Shown here piece by piece: positions 1-7,933 of a stretch of 64,000 bases of DNA (its first letter is position 1; every line of letters starts with the position of its first letter). Below the pieces are notes generated by a model. That model saw only the letters and a list, made by a program, of their open reading frames with translations. It made no database searches and had not been told where the DNA came from. The position numbers and the translations under genes are program-made. The stretch spans positions 248,001-312,000 of the forward strand of contig JANSXA010000004.1 of assembly GCA_024743175.1 (NCBI GenBank), given 5' to 3'. The DNA is from Pseudomonadaceae bacterium. Its GTDB lineage: Bacteria > Pseudomonadota > Gammaproteobacteria > Pseudomonadales > Azotimanducaceae.

Positions 1-27
1 AAGCTGTTCGTCTGAAGGCGAAATCAC
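1..27 (-). CDS. possible start of a downstream gene (edge fragment)
   Basis: A GTG codon 10 bases past the stop of the EF-hand gene opens a frame that stays open to the window edge and reads V-I-S-P-S-D-E-Q-L. A G-rich stretch (GAGGCGGG), lying in the last codons of the EF-hand gene, could act as its ribosome binding site. An S-x-D-E-x-L start is common at the N-terminus of ECF sigma factors, but nine residues cannot settle that. The fragment would be the next gene of an operon with the EF-hand protein. It may equally be chance. Confidence 0.22.
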
Positions 28-37
28 CGGCGGGGTA

Positions 38-682
38 TCAGCCCGCCTCAACCTGAGCGTTGCTTCGACGCAGAGCGCGTGCGGCGTGCATTTCCGCTCG
101 GGTCACAATGCCATCATTGTCTGTATCAACCTGACGCAGACGCTCAGCAGGGTTCGGCATTTCTTCCAGTGTTAACAGCGCGTCCTGGTCTTTATCCAGT
201 TGCTTGAACATGGCACGTTTGTGCGCCAGTGCCCTGTTTTTGCGTGAGTCAGCGCTGTTATGTTCCTCTTGAGAAATAACGCCGTCGCCGTCGGTGTCCA
301 TCAAGGCGAACATTTCATCACCAGCAGCTTCGCGCAACGCCTGTCTTTGTGCGTGTCTTTCACCGCCTTGTCTGCCCTTCATTGAGTGACCCGATTTGCG
401 TCCGTCAGCATGTCGCGCTCGGTGGGCACCCTGCTTCTGGTCCCGGGATGGCCTGGCTTGTTCAAATTCCGTCATGTCGACACTACCGCTTTTGTCGGTG
501 TCAATCTTAGCGAAGCGCTCGGCAGTTTTACTTTCAACTTCGGCAATCGAGATTGGAAATCTGTCCTGTCCTGGAGCGGCTAGCGCCAGTGCACTGATTA
601 CAACGCCGACGGGCACAATGCCCCATGCAGCGGCTTTCTTCAGGCGTCTCTTTTTCGATATTTGTTTCGAGGTCTGGTTCAT
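38..682 (-). CDS. EF-hand calcium-binding protein, membrane-anchored or exported
   Basis: A 214-residue protein with a basic N-terminus followed by a hydrophobic segment (about residues 18-37), fitting a signal peptide or signal anchor, so it should act in the periplasm. Four EF-hand loops are visible, starting at D61 (DTDKSGSVDMTE), D129 (DTDGDGVISQEE), D163 (DKDQDALLTLEE) and D186 (DTDNDGIVTRAE). The usual acidic positions 1, 3, 5 and 12 are mostly kept; the third loop lacks the central Gly. A Lys/Arg/His-rich linker (about 75-120) separates loops 1 and 2. Such proteins bind Ca2+ or act in signalling; the partner is unknown. A GTG frame that may be the next operon gene begins just downstream at the window edge. 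Confidence 0.85.
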   Translation of the reverse strand: MNQTSKQISKKRRLKKAAAWGIVPVGVVISALALAAPGQDRFPISIAEVESKTAERFAKIDTDKSGSVDMTEFEQARPSRDQKQGAHRARHADGRKSGHSMKGRQGGERHAQRQALREAAGDEMFALMDTDGDGVISQEEHNSADSRKNRALAHKRAMFKQLDKDQDALLTLEEMPNPAERLRQVDTDNDGIVTRAEMHAARALRRSNAQVEAG

Positions 683-756
683 TTCTATTCCTTAAATCAG
701 AAAGTTATGTTCCCGTCATTAACTTCTACGTATGTTCAGCAGAAACCCGTCGCCTT

Positions 757-1308
757 TCATGCGTCTTTTTTGTATTGCACATCGATAATGGTGTAGTGAC
801 TTGATGTAATGGCGTCGGATGCTTTTGTCAGAATTCTGGATGGGCCGCTGCTGCGCTGTTGATCAATGGTGACTTCATCGTCAACTGCTCTGCCAATCAA
901 GGCGCGAGCTAACGGAGCGTCTACGCTGATGTAGGAGGGTGCAGCATCAAACTCATCCGCACCGACAATGCGGTAGGTGTATTCTTCACCAGATTCACTT
1001 TCCAGAGTTACCCAGGCGCCAAAAAATATCCGGGATTGATCCGGCGGGAGGGTGTCAACTACGGTCAAATCGTCCAGTCGCCGGCTTAAAAAGCCAATTC
1101 GGCTGTCAATTTCGCGCAACTGTTTCTTGCCGTAAATGTACTCCGCATTCTCGGACCGATCACCCTGTGCCGCCGCTTCAGACACTTTGCGCGTCACTTC
1201 GGGGCGTTTTACTTTCCACAGGAAGGTCAGCTCTTCTGACAATTTTTCATAGCCGCTGCGGGTGATGTAAGGAGAGCTTTTAGGTCTTGGAGGACGGTAT
1301 CGGGACAT
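757..1308 (-). CDS. greB: transcription elongation factor GreB
   Basis: Gre factors enter the secondary channel of RNA polymerase and stimulate cleavage of backtracked RNA. The N-terminal coiled coil is clear, with the family signature around A-A-A-Q-G-D-R-S-E-N-A-E-Y-I-Y-G-K-K (residues about 45-62), followed by the FKBP-like C-terminal domain (about 90-160). The Y-I-Y-G-K-K form points to GreB rather than GreA. At 183 residues it is longer than the usual ~160; the extra residues are a basic N-terminal stretch (MSRYRPPRPKSSPY) and a short C-terminal tail. The ATG at 1308 is the natural start. It is divergent from the membrane-protein gene at 1470. Confidence 0.93.
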   Translation of the reverse strand: MSRYRPPRPKSSPYITRSGYEKLSEELTFLWKVKRPEVTRKVSEAAAQGDRSENAEYIYGKKQLREIDSRIGFLSRRLDDLTVVDTLPPDQSRIFFGAWVTLESESGEEYTYRIVGADEFDAAPSYISVDAPLARALIGRAVDDEVTIDQQRSSGPSRILTKASDAITSSHYTIIDVQYKKDA

Positions 1309-1396
1309 ATATGGGTTAAGTACTTGTGGCGTTAAAGGAAAAGCAGTTTAGTCAGAATCAGTCTAAACCAGGTGTAAGGCAGGCGTATACTGGACT

Positions 1397-1418
1397 GGCG
1401 CTGGGTGTTCTAAGCGCC
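1397..1418. other. hairpin in the leader of the 1470 gene
   Basis: GGCGCT (1397-1402) and AGCGCC (1413-1418) form a perfect 6-bp stem around a 10-base loop, about 50 bases before the start of the membrane-protein gene. There is no U-tract, so it is not an obvious terminator. It lies in the 161-base divergent intergenic region with greB. Its function is unknown. Confidence 0.3.
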
Positions 1419-1469
1419 GGCGCATATCTTAGTCCCGAAGAATATTGACTCCGAAAAAGGGAGGATCTG

Positions 1470-2030
1470 ATGAGGAGACTTTATTACGTAGCTGATTCTG
1501 TTGAGGTTGCCCAGGAGGTTGCGCAGGCTTTACATGGCCTGGGCATCGCACGTTTGCGTTTACATGTACTCTCAAGAGACGAAGCCGGTTTGTATACCCA
1601 CAACATCCATTCTGCCAATCCCATTCACCAGCTGGACATTCTGCACACTGCAGGACGTTTCGCTTTGCTGGGTTTGTTGGCAGGCCTGCTGCTGGCGGCG
1701 CTGTTGATCGGCGCTTTCAACGTTGGTTGGCTATCTCTGAATATAGGTGTGACCGGCACGCTGGTGCTGGGTGGTGTTGGTTTGTGCTTTGGTGCCTGGG
1801 AGGGCGGCATGATTGGTCTGAGCCGTGAGAACTACAAGATTGAGCGTTTTCACGATGACATCGAAGCCGGCCACTATCTGATTATGGTTGATGTTTCAAG
1901 GCAGCAGCGGCCGCTGGTCAAAGAACTGATGAATTTTGATTTTCCGCAGGTGCCCTATAGAGGTGGTGGGACACGCGGTATAAACATTCTGGACAATCCC
2001 AAAGTGACGTATCACCAGACTACACATTAG
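1470..2030 (+). CDS. two-helix membrane protein of unknown function
   Basis: A 186-residue protein. The first ~60 residues form a soluble domain beginning R-R-L-Y-Y-V-A-D-S, resembling small stress-protein or ACT-like sensor domains. Two hydrophobic segments follow (about 62-85 and 90-118, the second rich in Gly), then a soluble tail with H-Y-L-I-M-V-D-V. The soluble-TM-TM-soluble plan resembles 'general stress protein 17M-like' membrane proteins, but I cannot assign a function. A strong ribosome binding site (GGGAGG) sits 6-7 bases before the ATG. It is a single gene between divergent greB and convergent mtnA. Confidence 0.72.
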   Translation: MRRLYYVADSVEVAQEVAQALHGLGIARLRLHVLSRDEAGLYTHNIHSANPIHQLDILHTAGRFALLGLLAGLLLAALLIGAFNVGWLSLNIGVTGTLVLGGVGLCFGAWEGGMIGLSRENYKIERFHDDIEAGHYLIMVDVSRQQRPLVKELMNFDFPQVPYRGGGTRGINILDNPKVTYHQTTH

Positions 2031-2042
2031 AAAAAGAACCGT

Positions 2043-3044
2043 TCAGCCTGCCAGGAGCTTGCGCAACTCAACGTTGTCGTGGGCTATGCCGTATTCAGTA
2101 ATGATGCCGGTCACCAGGCTGTTGGGTGTGACATCAAAGGCCGGGTTATAAACGTTGACCTGAGCGGCGTGCTGCTGGCGAACTTCATCAGCGGCGCGCT
2201 CTTCAATGACAACCTGGTCGCCAGACGGCGTATGCGCATCAAATGTTGATGAAGGGCACGCCACGTAGAAAGGCACGCCGAAGTGCTGGCACAAGACCGC
2301 AAGATTAAGGGTGCCGATTTTATTCACAACGTCACCGTTGGCGGTAACGCGGTCGGTGCCAACAATAACGAGGTCCACACCTTTGGTCGCCATCACCGTA
2401 GCTGCCATGTTGTCGCAGATCAGTGTGACGTCAATGCCTGCCTGTTCCAGCTCCCATGCGGTGAGGCGTGCACCCTGATAGAGCGGACGGGTCTCATCAA
2501 CATAGACATGAAAGGGTACGCCAGCGTTGCGCTGGTAATACATGGGTGCGGTTGCGGTGCCGAAGCGTGACACGGCGAGTGAGCCGGCATTGCAATGGGT
2601 CAGCAAATTCGCGCCGGGTTGAATTAAAGTCGCACCATGTTTGCCAATACTCTGACAGATATTTAAATCTGCGGCGTGGATTTGCTCTGCTTCTTCCACC
2701 AGCGCGGCATAGCTCGGTTGGTCTGTGCCCAGTTCGACCAGACGATTCGTCGCCCAGGCGAGGTTTACGGCGGTTGGGCGAGCTGATTTGAGGTATTCAG
2801 CATTCTCTTTGAGTTGCGTAACGAAATTGTCAGAAGCCACGTCGCGCATCGATTCAGCCAGGGCGTAAGCGGCAGCGACTCCTATCGCTGGTGCACCCCT
2901 GACCGTCAGTGTCTGAATGGCGTGCCAGGCGTCATCCAGCGTATTGATGTCCAGGTAAGCGGTTTCCTGAGGTAACTGACGCTGATCCAGCAGGCGCAGA
3001 TGTTCGTTCTGCCAGGTCAGGGTTTCGGGAAGACTGATGTTCAT
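2043..3044 (-). CDS. mtnA: S-methyl-5-thioribose-1-phosphate isomerase MtnA
   Basis: Converts 5-methylthioribose-1-phosphate to methylthioribulose-1-phosphate in salvage of methylthioadenosine; the same fold is shared with eIF2B regulatory subunits. Full length (333 residues). Family landmarks are R-G-A-P-A-I-G (49-55), the catalytic cysteine C151 in T-H-C-N-A-G-S-L-A, G-T-A-T-A-P (162-167), D-N-M-A-A (211-215) and the catalytic aspartate D231 in V-G-T-D-R-V. It lies 6 bases after a class II aldolase gene on the same strand, so the two are almost certainly co-transcribed. No mtnK, mtnC, mtnD or mtnP/N lies in the window. Confidence 0.95.
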   Translation of the reverse strand: MNISLPETLTWQNEHLRLLDQRQLPQETAYLDINTLDDAWHAIQTLTVRGAPAIGVAAAYALAESMRDVASDNFVTQLKENAEYLKSARPTAVNLAWATNRLVELGTDQPSYAALVEEAEQIHAADLNICQSIGKHGATLIQPGANLLTHCNAGSLAVSRFGTATAPMYYQRNAGVPFHVYVDETRPLYQGARLTAWELEQAGIDVTLICDNMAATVMATKGVDLVIVGTDRVTANGDVVNKIGTLNLAVLCQHFGVPFYVACPSSTFDAHTPSGDQVVIEERAADEVRQQHAAQVNVYNPAFDVTPNSLVTGIITEYGIAHDNVELRKLLAG

Positions 3045-3050
3045 GACGTG

Positions 3051-3701
3051 TTAGATGCTCCCTTGTTTTTTCTCTGCGGCGCGCGCTTTAGCCAGATAGG
3101 TGATTAACAGATTGCCGCACTCAACCGGTGAATGGCCGCAGGCAAATATGCCGTCTTCGTGTCCGGCGGTGGCAAAAGTGAGGGGGCGCGATTGGTTGTT
3201 TTCCATCAGCTCGTTAACAGCCTGGATCATTGCCGGTGAACCGTAGCTGACCTCTGCAGGCGTTTCAGGCAATCGCAGCGCTTCGCGATGTTGCCAGATC
3301 ACTGTGCTGTGCACATGGAAAACGCAACGAATGCGCGCATCAGCCGCGTAAATCATGGCATGGGTTAAAGATTCCGAAGAAGGAGGTTCGCTGCCGATGG
3401 CATCTACCCAGAAACGCTGCAGGTTGCAGTGCGTTATCTTTACCAGATGCTCATTCAACAGATTGGGTTCACCGCTGGTCTGACTGGCTGTAATGGTAAA
3501 TTGATCCTGCTCCGGATCACGCAAGCTCAGATTTCCATAGGCGTAGCCGCCATATTTTTCCGGTGTCTGGCCCAGAAGCGCCAGGTCACACAGGATAGAT
3601 CGCCAGGCATCAAGGTCCGCAAATGCTTCCGGTGTTAGATCTACGCCATTTCCGGGGGTAAGTTCATAGGCAAATTGAATAGTCCCTTCAATCTCCGACA
3701 C
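3051..3701 (-). CDS. class II aldolase/adducin-family protein next to mtnA
   Basis: A 216-residue class II aldolase-fold enzyme. The zinc-binding histidines expected for the family are seen in F-H-V-H-S-T (H129, H131) and A-G-H-E-D-G-I-F-A (H181); a P-S-S-E-S segment (107-111) holds the usual catalytic acid region. Being upstream of and co-oriented with mtnA, it probably acts on methylthioribulose-1-phosphate or its 5-deoxy analogue. It could be a dehydratase (MtnB) or an aldolase of the Ald2 type that gives dihydroxyacetone phosphate plus an aldehyde. The sequence alone does not decide; the absence of mtnC/mtnD nearby slightly favours the aldolase. Confidence 0.8.
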   Translation of the reverse strand: MSEIEGTIQFAYELTPGNGVDLTPEAFADLDAWRSILCDLALLGQTPEKYGGYAYGNLSLRDPEQDQFTITASQTSGEPNLLNEHLVKITHCNLQRFWVDAIGSEPPSSESLTHAMIYAADARIRCVFHVHSTVIWQHREALRLPETPAEVSYGSPAMIQAVNELMENNQSRPLTFATAGHEDGIFACGHSPVECGNLLITYLAKARAAEKKQGSI

Positions 3702-3782
3702 GGCTTACAATTCCTGACTTGAAAAGGCGTAGCATGCCACGTTTGATGCGCTGCGTAAGTGTGCTGGATGGGAAATTCGCAA

Positions 3783-4616
3783 ATGAAGGATGTGTCGATC
3801 AGGAAGGTGGGGGGTGCTCTGGGCGCTCTGGTGGAGGATGTTGATCTGACCCGGATTCTGGCCTCTGCAGAGGCAGTTGCCGAGGTGCGTCATTGGGTAG
3901 TAGAACATCAGGTTGTGTTCTTTCGCGAGCAGCCCCTGACACCGGCACAGTTCCAACAACTGGCTGAGCATTTCGGGCAGGTTATGGACCACCGAGCATA
4001 TGGCGCCGTACCGGAAGCGCCGGCGGTGCAGGTTCTGCACAGCACAGCAGATGTACCGTCAAAGGTAGAGCTCTGGCACTCAGATATGACCTTCAGTGCA
4101 ACGCCGCCAAGCTTTACCCTGTTGCACGGCCAGATAATTCCGGCTTATGGCGGCGATACTCTATGGGCCAGCGCTCTGGCTGCTTATGACAGTTTGTCAG
4201 CGCCAATGAAGGAGCTTCTTGATCCGCTTCAGGCTGGGCATGATTTTTCTTACGGTTTTAAAGAGAGTCTGGCGGAGCCCGGAGGTGTCGAGCGGCTCGC
4301 GGACATGGTGGCCGAAAATCCACCAGTAGTGCATCCGTTGATACGTACCCATCCGGAAAGCCAGCGCAAAGGCATTTATGTGAATCCTCTGTTTACTACG
4401 CACATCGAAGGGTTATCAAAGCTGGAAAGCAACAGCCTGCTGAGTTTTCTGTACGAACACATCCGTACCGCTGAATTTACTGTGAGATTGGCCTGGCAGC
4501 CGTACACTCTTGCGATCTGGGATAATCGAAGCACGCAACATAAGCCGGTGAACGACTTTTTCCCTCAGGAACGCCTGATGCATCGGGTGACCATAACCGG
4601 AGATAAGCCTGCCTAG
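3783..4616 (+). CDS. TauD/TfdA-family Fe(II)/2-oxoglutarate dioxygenase
   Basis: A 2-oxoglutarate-dependent oxygenase, the family that releases sulfite from taurine or oxidises other small acids. From the chosen ATG (277 residues) the iron triad is H99 and D101 in W-H-S-D-M-T and H253 in T-Q-H-K-P-V-N-D, with the 2-oxoglutarate-binding arginine near R268 in H-R-V-T-I-T-G. Spacing and length match TauD closely. A frame extends to an ATG at 3759, but those eight residues look non-native and the family begins near here. There are no tau transport genes nearby, so taurine itself is not assured as the substrate. Confidence 0.88.
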   Translation: MKDVSIRKVGGALGALVEDVDLTRILASAEAVAEVRHWVVEHQVVFFREQPLTPAQFQQLAEHFGQVMDHRAYGAVPEAPAVQVLHSTADVPSKVELWHSDMTFSATPPSFTLLHGQIIPAYGGDTLWASALAAYDSLSAPMKELLDPLQAGHDFSYGFKESLAEPGGVERLADMVAENPPVVHPLIRTHPESQRKGIYVNPLFTTHIEGLSKLESNSLLSFLYEHIRTAEFTVRLAWQPYTLAIWDNRSTQHKPVNDFFPQERLMHRVTITGDKPA

Positions 4617-4625
4617 CGGACTGTT

Positions 4626-4648
4626 AAGTATCTTATGGGGATACTTTT
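4626..4648 (+). terminator. weak hairpin after the dioxygenase gene
   Basis: AAGTATC (4626-4632) and GATACTT (4640-4646) form a 7-bp A/T-rich stem with a 7-base loop, followed by only a few T residues. It sits about 10 bases after the dioxygenase stop, where a terminator would be expected. A third copy of the arm (AGATACTT) occurs near 4679, so it may instead be a repeated protein-binding half-site. Confidence 0.35.
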
Positions 4649-4718
4649 CAGGGACTTATCGCCTAAAAGTGCTTTTAAAGATACTTTGCGCCGACAGTTT
4701 GATCAGTAAGGAGCGAGT

Positions 4719-6590
4719 ATGAGCACATCTCAGTTTGGATTGTTGAAACAGCGACGGTTTGCCGCTTTATTTTTCACACAGTTCCTTGGCGCGTTTAACG
4801 ACAACGTTTTCAAACAGGCCCTGGTGCTGATTTTTGTATTCGGTGGTCTGATCAACGCCGAGACCACTGATGTGTTTGTTAATCTGGCAGCAGGCTTATT
4901 CATCCTGCCCTTTTTCCTGTTCTCAGCCACTGCCGGTCAGATTGCGGACAAATTCGAAAAATCCCAGCTGGTGCGCATCATCAAAATTGCGGAAATCGTG
5001 ATCGCTCTGTTCGGCGGTATCGCGGTGTATCTGCAGAATGTTTATGCCATGCTGACAGTACTGTTTCTGCTCGGTGTGCAGAGCACGTTTTTTGGTCCGC
5101 TTAAGTTTTCTATCCTGCCGCAACAGCTTGATAAAAGTGAGCTTGTAGGTGGCAACGCGCAGATTGAGATGGGTACCTTTGTCTCCATTCTGCTAGGTAC
5201 CATTGTCGGCGGCGTTGTTGCTGCGCAGAACGATGTAGACCTGCTGCTGACTGCAATGGTTGTCGGTGTTGCGCTTGTCGGTTACCTGTGCAGTCGATTT
5301 ATCCCGGTTTGTCCTGCGACGGATCCAACACTGAAGATCCGTTGGAATCCGGTCAGTGCAACCTGGTCGATGATTCAGGCGGCGCGGGGCAACAAATCGG
5401 TGTTCCTGTCGATCCTGGGTATCTCCTGGTTCTGGTTGCTGGGTTCTCTGCTGTTGGCGCAAATTCCCAATCTCACCCGGGTATATCTTGATGGCGGCAC
5501 TACTGTTGTGACGCTGATTCTGGCTGTGTTCACGATCGCGGTTGCGCTCGGTTCGCTTGCTTGTGAACGTCTATCGAGTAGCCGCATTGAGCTGGGGATT
5601 GTGCCGCTCGGCGCGTTGGGTCTTAGTCTGGCGGGTATAGACCTGTATTTTTCGATAACAGATTTTGAAGCCCTGCAGCCTCGTCAATGGTTAGCGTTTA
5701 TCGCTGCGCCAGGCGCTCTGCGCATTCTATTTGATATGGCAATGATAGGTTTCTTCGGCGGTCTGTTCATAGTGCCCCTGTATGCGCTGATACAAACTCG
5801 TACTGAAGAAGCGCGTCGTGCGCGCGTGATTGCAGTTAACAATGTGATCAACGCGTTTTTCATGGTGTTTGGCGCCGGTCTTGCCATCCTCATGTTGAGC
5901 GTTGTCGGTTTATCTATTGCTGAACTGCTGTTAACGGTGATGCTGATGAACATTGCGGTCTCTGTCTTTATCTTTCATCAGGTGCCGGAATTTGCCATGC
6001 GTTTCATCATCTGGACATTGAGTCACACGATGTACCGGGTTATGCCTGAGGGGCTTGAGCAGGTGCCGGAAGAGGGCGGAGCGCTGCTGGTGTGTAACCA
6101 TGTCACTTATGTGGATGCGCTGTTACTGGCTGGTGCGGTGAAACGTCCGATTCGTTTCATCATGTTCAAGCCCATTTACGATCTGCCGGTGTTGAATTTT
6201 GTCTTCAGAGCGGGTGGAGCGATACCCATTCAGGGTGCCAAAGAGAACCCGGCCGCTTACGATATGGCATTCAAAGAGATAGCCGATGCGCTTGCGTCCG
6301 GAGATCTGTTATGCATTTTCCCGGAAGGCGCGCTGACTCGCGATGGCGAAATCGCCACTTTCCGCCGGGGTGTGGAGCGTATTGTCAGCGAGACACCTGT
6401 GCCTGTTGTGCCCATGGCACTGCAGGGGTTATGGGGTAGCTTTTTCTCTCATTCTGGTGGGGTGTTCAAGAATCCAAGCCGCTTCTGGAGTCGTGTAGCA
6501 GTGCGTGCGGGCAAGGCGGTTCCGGCTGCTCAGGTTAGTGCTGAGCGCTTGCAGCACGAAGTAGAGGTGTTGCGGGGTGAGTTTGCTTGA
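4719..6590 (+). CDS. MFS transporter fused to a PlsC-type acyltransferase (LplT-Aas-like)
   Basis: A 623-residue fusion. Residues ~1-420 are a 12-helix major facilitator like the lysophospholipid flippase LplT, with F-L-G-A-F-N-D-N near the start. Residues ~430-623 are a 1-acylglycerolphosphate acyltransferase domain with the H-x4-D motif (H461, D466 in N-H-V-T-Y-V-D) and F-P-E-G (534-537). The plan suggests import of lysophospholipid across the inner membrane followed by re-acylation. In E. coli the partner Aas carries an extra acyl-ACP synthetase domain, and many fusions of ~1100 residues have all three; that third domain is absent here and no synthetase follows. A ribosome binding site (AAGGAGCG) precedes the ATG. 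Confidence 0.9.
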   Translation: MSTSQFGLLKQRRFAALFFTQFLGAFNDNVFKQALVLIFVFGGLINAETTDVFVNLAAGLFILPFFLFSATAGQIADKFEKSQLVRIIKIAEIVIALFGGIAVYLQNVYAMLTVLFLLGVQSTFFGPLKFSILPQQLDKSELVGGNAQIEMGTFVSILLGTIVGGVVAAQNDVDLLLTAMVVGVALVGYLCSRFIPVCPATDPTLKIRWNPVSATWSMIQAARGNKSVFLSILGISWFWLLGSLLLAQIPNLTRVYLDGGTTVVTLILAVFTIAVALGSLACERLSSSRIELGIVPLGALGLSLAGIDLYFSITDFEALQPRQWLAFIAAPGALRILFDMAMIGFFGGLFIVPLYALIQTRTEEARRARVIAVNNVINAFFMVFGAGLAILMLSVVGLSIAELLLTVMLMNIAVSVFIFHQVPEFAMRFIIWTLSHTMYRVMPEGLEQVPEEGGALLVCNHVTYVDALLLAGAVKRPIRFIMFKPIYDLPVLNFVFRAGGAIPIQGAKENPAAYDMAFKEIADALASGDLLCIFPEGALTRDGEIATFRRGVERIVSETPVPVVPMALQGLWGSFFSHSGGVFKNPSRFWSRVAVRAGKAVPAAQVSAERLQHEVEVLRGEFA

Positions 6591-6600
6591 ACCCGTCAGG

Positions 6601-6906
6601 TCAAGCGTTGCCCGACCGTTTCATCGACCGATCCAGGAGCGTTTGAACCTGGGTACATATCTCATCCATTGTGAATGGTTTGGGTAGAAAGGCAGTGACA
6701 TCGGCCAGATTGTCACCCTCGTCGAGATGCTCTCTGGTATGGCCGCTGATAAGCAGTATTGGAATCTGCTGATCCAGAGATCTGATCAGGCGGCTTGCCC
6801 TGCACCCATCCATATGTGGCATCGCTGCGTTTGTGATCACGAGATTGATCTGGCCTAAATTTGACTGTCGTGTCATCACTAAGTCAATCCTTGAGAGGTT
6901 CGGCAC
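6601..6906 (-). CDS. truncated response-regulator receiver domain, probably a remnant
   Basis: About 101 residues matching the C-terminal three quarters of a receiver domain: N-L-V-I-T-N-A-A-M-P-H-M-D-G (about 20-33), I-P-I-L-L-I-S-G-H (about 48-56, supplying the conserved Ser) and F-L-P-K-P-F (conserved Lys). Two things are wrong for a working receiver. The first strand and its Asp pair are missing, with an in-frame stop directly before the GTG, and the phospho-accepting Asp before the M-P is Asn (AAC). The pattern resembles receivers at the end of hybrid histidine kinases. It is likely a decayed leftover or a phosphorylation-independent protein; start codon uncertain (an ATG at 6873 is the alternative). 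Confidence 0.55.
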   Translation of the reverse strand: MPNLSRIDLVMTRQSNLGQINLVITNAAMPHMDGCRASRLIRSLDQQIPILLISGHTREHLDEGDNLADVTAFLPKPFTMDEICTQVQTLLDRSMKRSGNA

Positions 6907-7081
6907 TCAGCGCCCGGGTGTCAGCCAGTGATGTTCATTGCACCTGATGCTGACGGCAACGACGGTCTTTCCGGGCAGGGTTTACCGGGTTTTTACACTT
7001 TGTTAGCACAAGATTTCTTTTGGGTAGCTGGACTATCGATCTGGAGCAATTATTCGTGAAACTACGGGATATCATTAGGCT

Positions 7082-7813
7082 ATGAACTACTTTCTTGAAA
7101 TTTACGGAAAGCTGCCGCGTGCAGGTCCAGGTTCAGATGAGTTGACGCGTCGGGCATTTGAATCAATTCCTTCGCTTCCCGATACGTCAAGAATCCTGGA
7201 TGTCGGCTGCGGACCAGGTAAGCAGACTGTCGAACTGTTAAGAAACTGTTCCGGCTCAGTTGTAGGACTCGACCTGCTTCCCGAGATGATTGACAGAACT
7301 ATTGCCGAAGCCGAGCTTGCAGGCGTTTCTGATCGGCTCGAGACGGTAGTGCAGGACATGAAGGAAATGACCTTTCCTGAGTCCAGCTTTGATGTGATCT
7401 GGTCGGAGGGAGCGATATACAACCTCGGTTTCGAAAGGGGTCTTAACGCGCTAAAGAAATTCGTAAAACCTGGAGGTTATGTTGCGGTAAGTGAAGCCGT
7501 ATGGTTAAAACCAAATCCGCCAACGGGGGCGATTGAATTCTGGCAGGATTATCCTGAGGTCGACACCATTGAGGCGAAGCTGGATGTTGTCAAAAGAACC
7601 GGATACGAACCCCTTAGCTATTTTGTTTTTCCAGCAAGCGCGTGGACCGACTCATACTATGATCCGATGGAAAGGCGTATAGCGCAATGCGAGGAAGCAT
7701 GGAGTAGTAATGCTGACGCAGAGGCTGTCCTTTTCGAGGCCAGAAAAGAAATATCTTTGTTTCGTAAATACTCGGACTATTTCAGTTACGCGTTTTTCAT
7801 AATGCGCAAGTGA
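7082..7813 (+). CDS. class I SAM-dependent methyltransferase
   Basis: A 243-residue soluble methyltransferase with motif I at residues 38-46 (I-L-D-V-G-C-G-P-G), the acidic residue binding the SAM ribose in V-G-L-D (D64), and the later motif I-W-S-E-G-A-I-Y-N. The fold is Methyltransf_11/25-like, and the C-terminal half is specific to an unplaced subfamily. The substrate cannot be told. The gene stands alone, with intergenic regions on both sides, and is visibly richer in A/T than its neighbours, so it may have been acquired. Confidence 0.82.
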   Translation: MNYFLEIYGKLPRAGPGSDELTRRAFESIPSLPDTSRILDVGCGPGKQTVELLRNCSGSVVGLDLLPEMIDRTIAEAELAGVSDRLETVVQDMKEMTFPESSFDVIWSEGAIYNLGFERGLNALKKFVKPGGYVAVSEAVWLKPNPPTGAIEFWQDYPEVDTIEAKLDVVKRTGYEPLSYFVFPASAWTDSYYDPMERRIAQCEEAWSSNADAEAVLFEARKEISLFRKYSDYFSYAFFIMRK

Positions 7814-7933
7814 TCGAAAATCTGATTCCGGCCGAAAGCTGCCAGTTCGCGTAGGTTTTGCGTCTTCTGGTGATGGCGTCTCTTGTCGAGACAGAACGGA
7901 CATTCCTCTATTCTGTGAATCAGTCCTCTGTCT

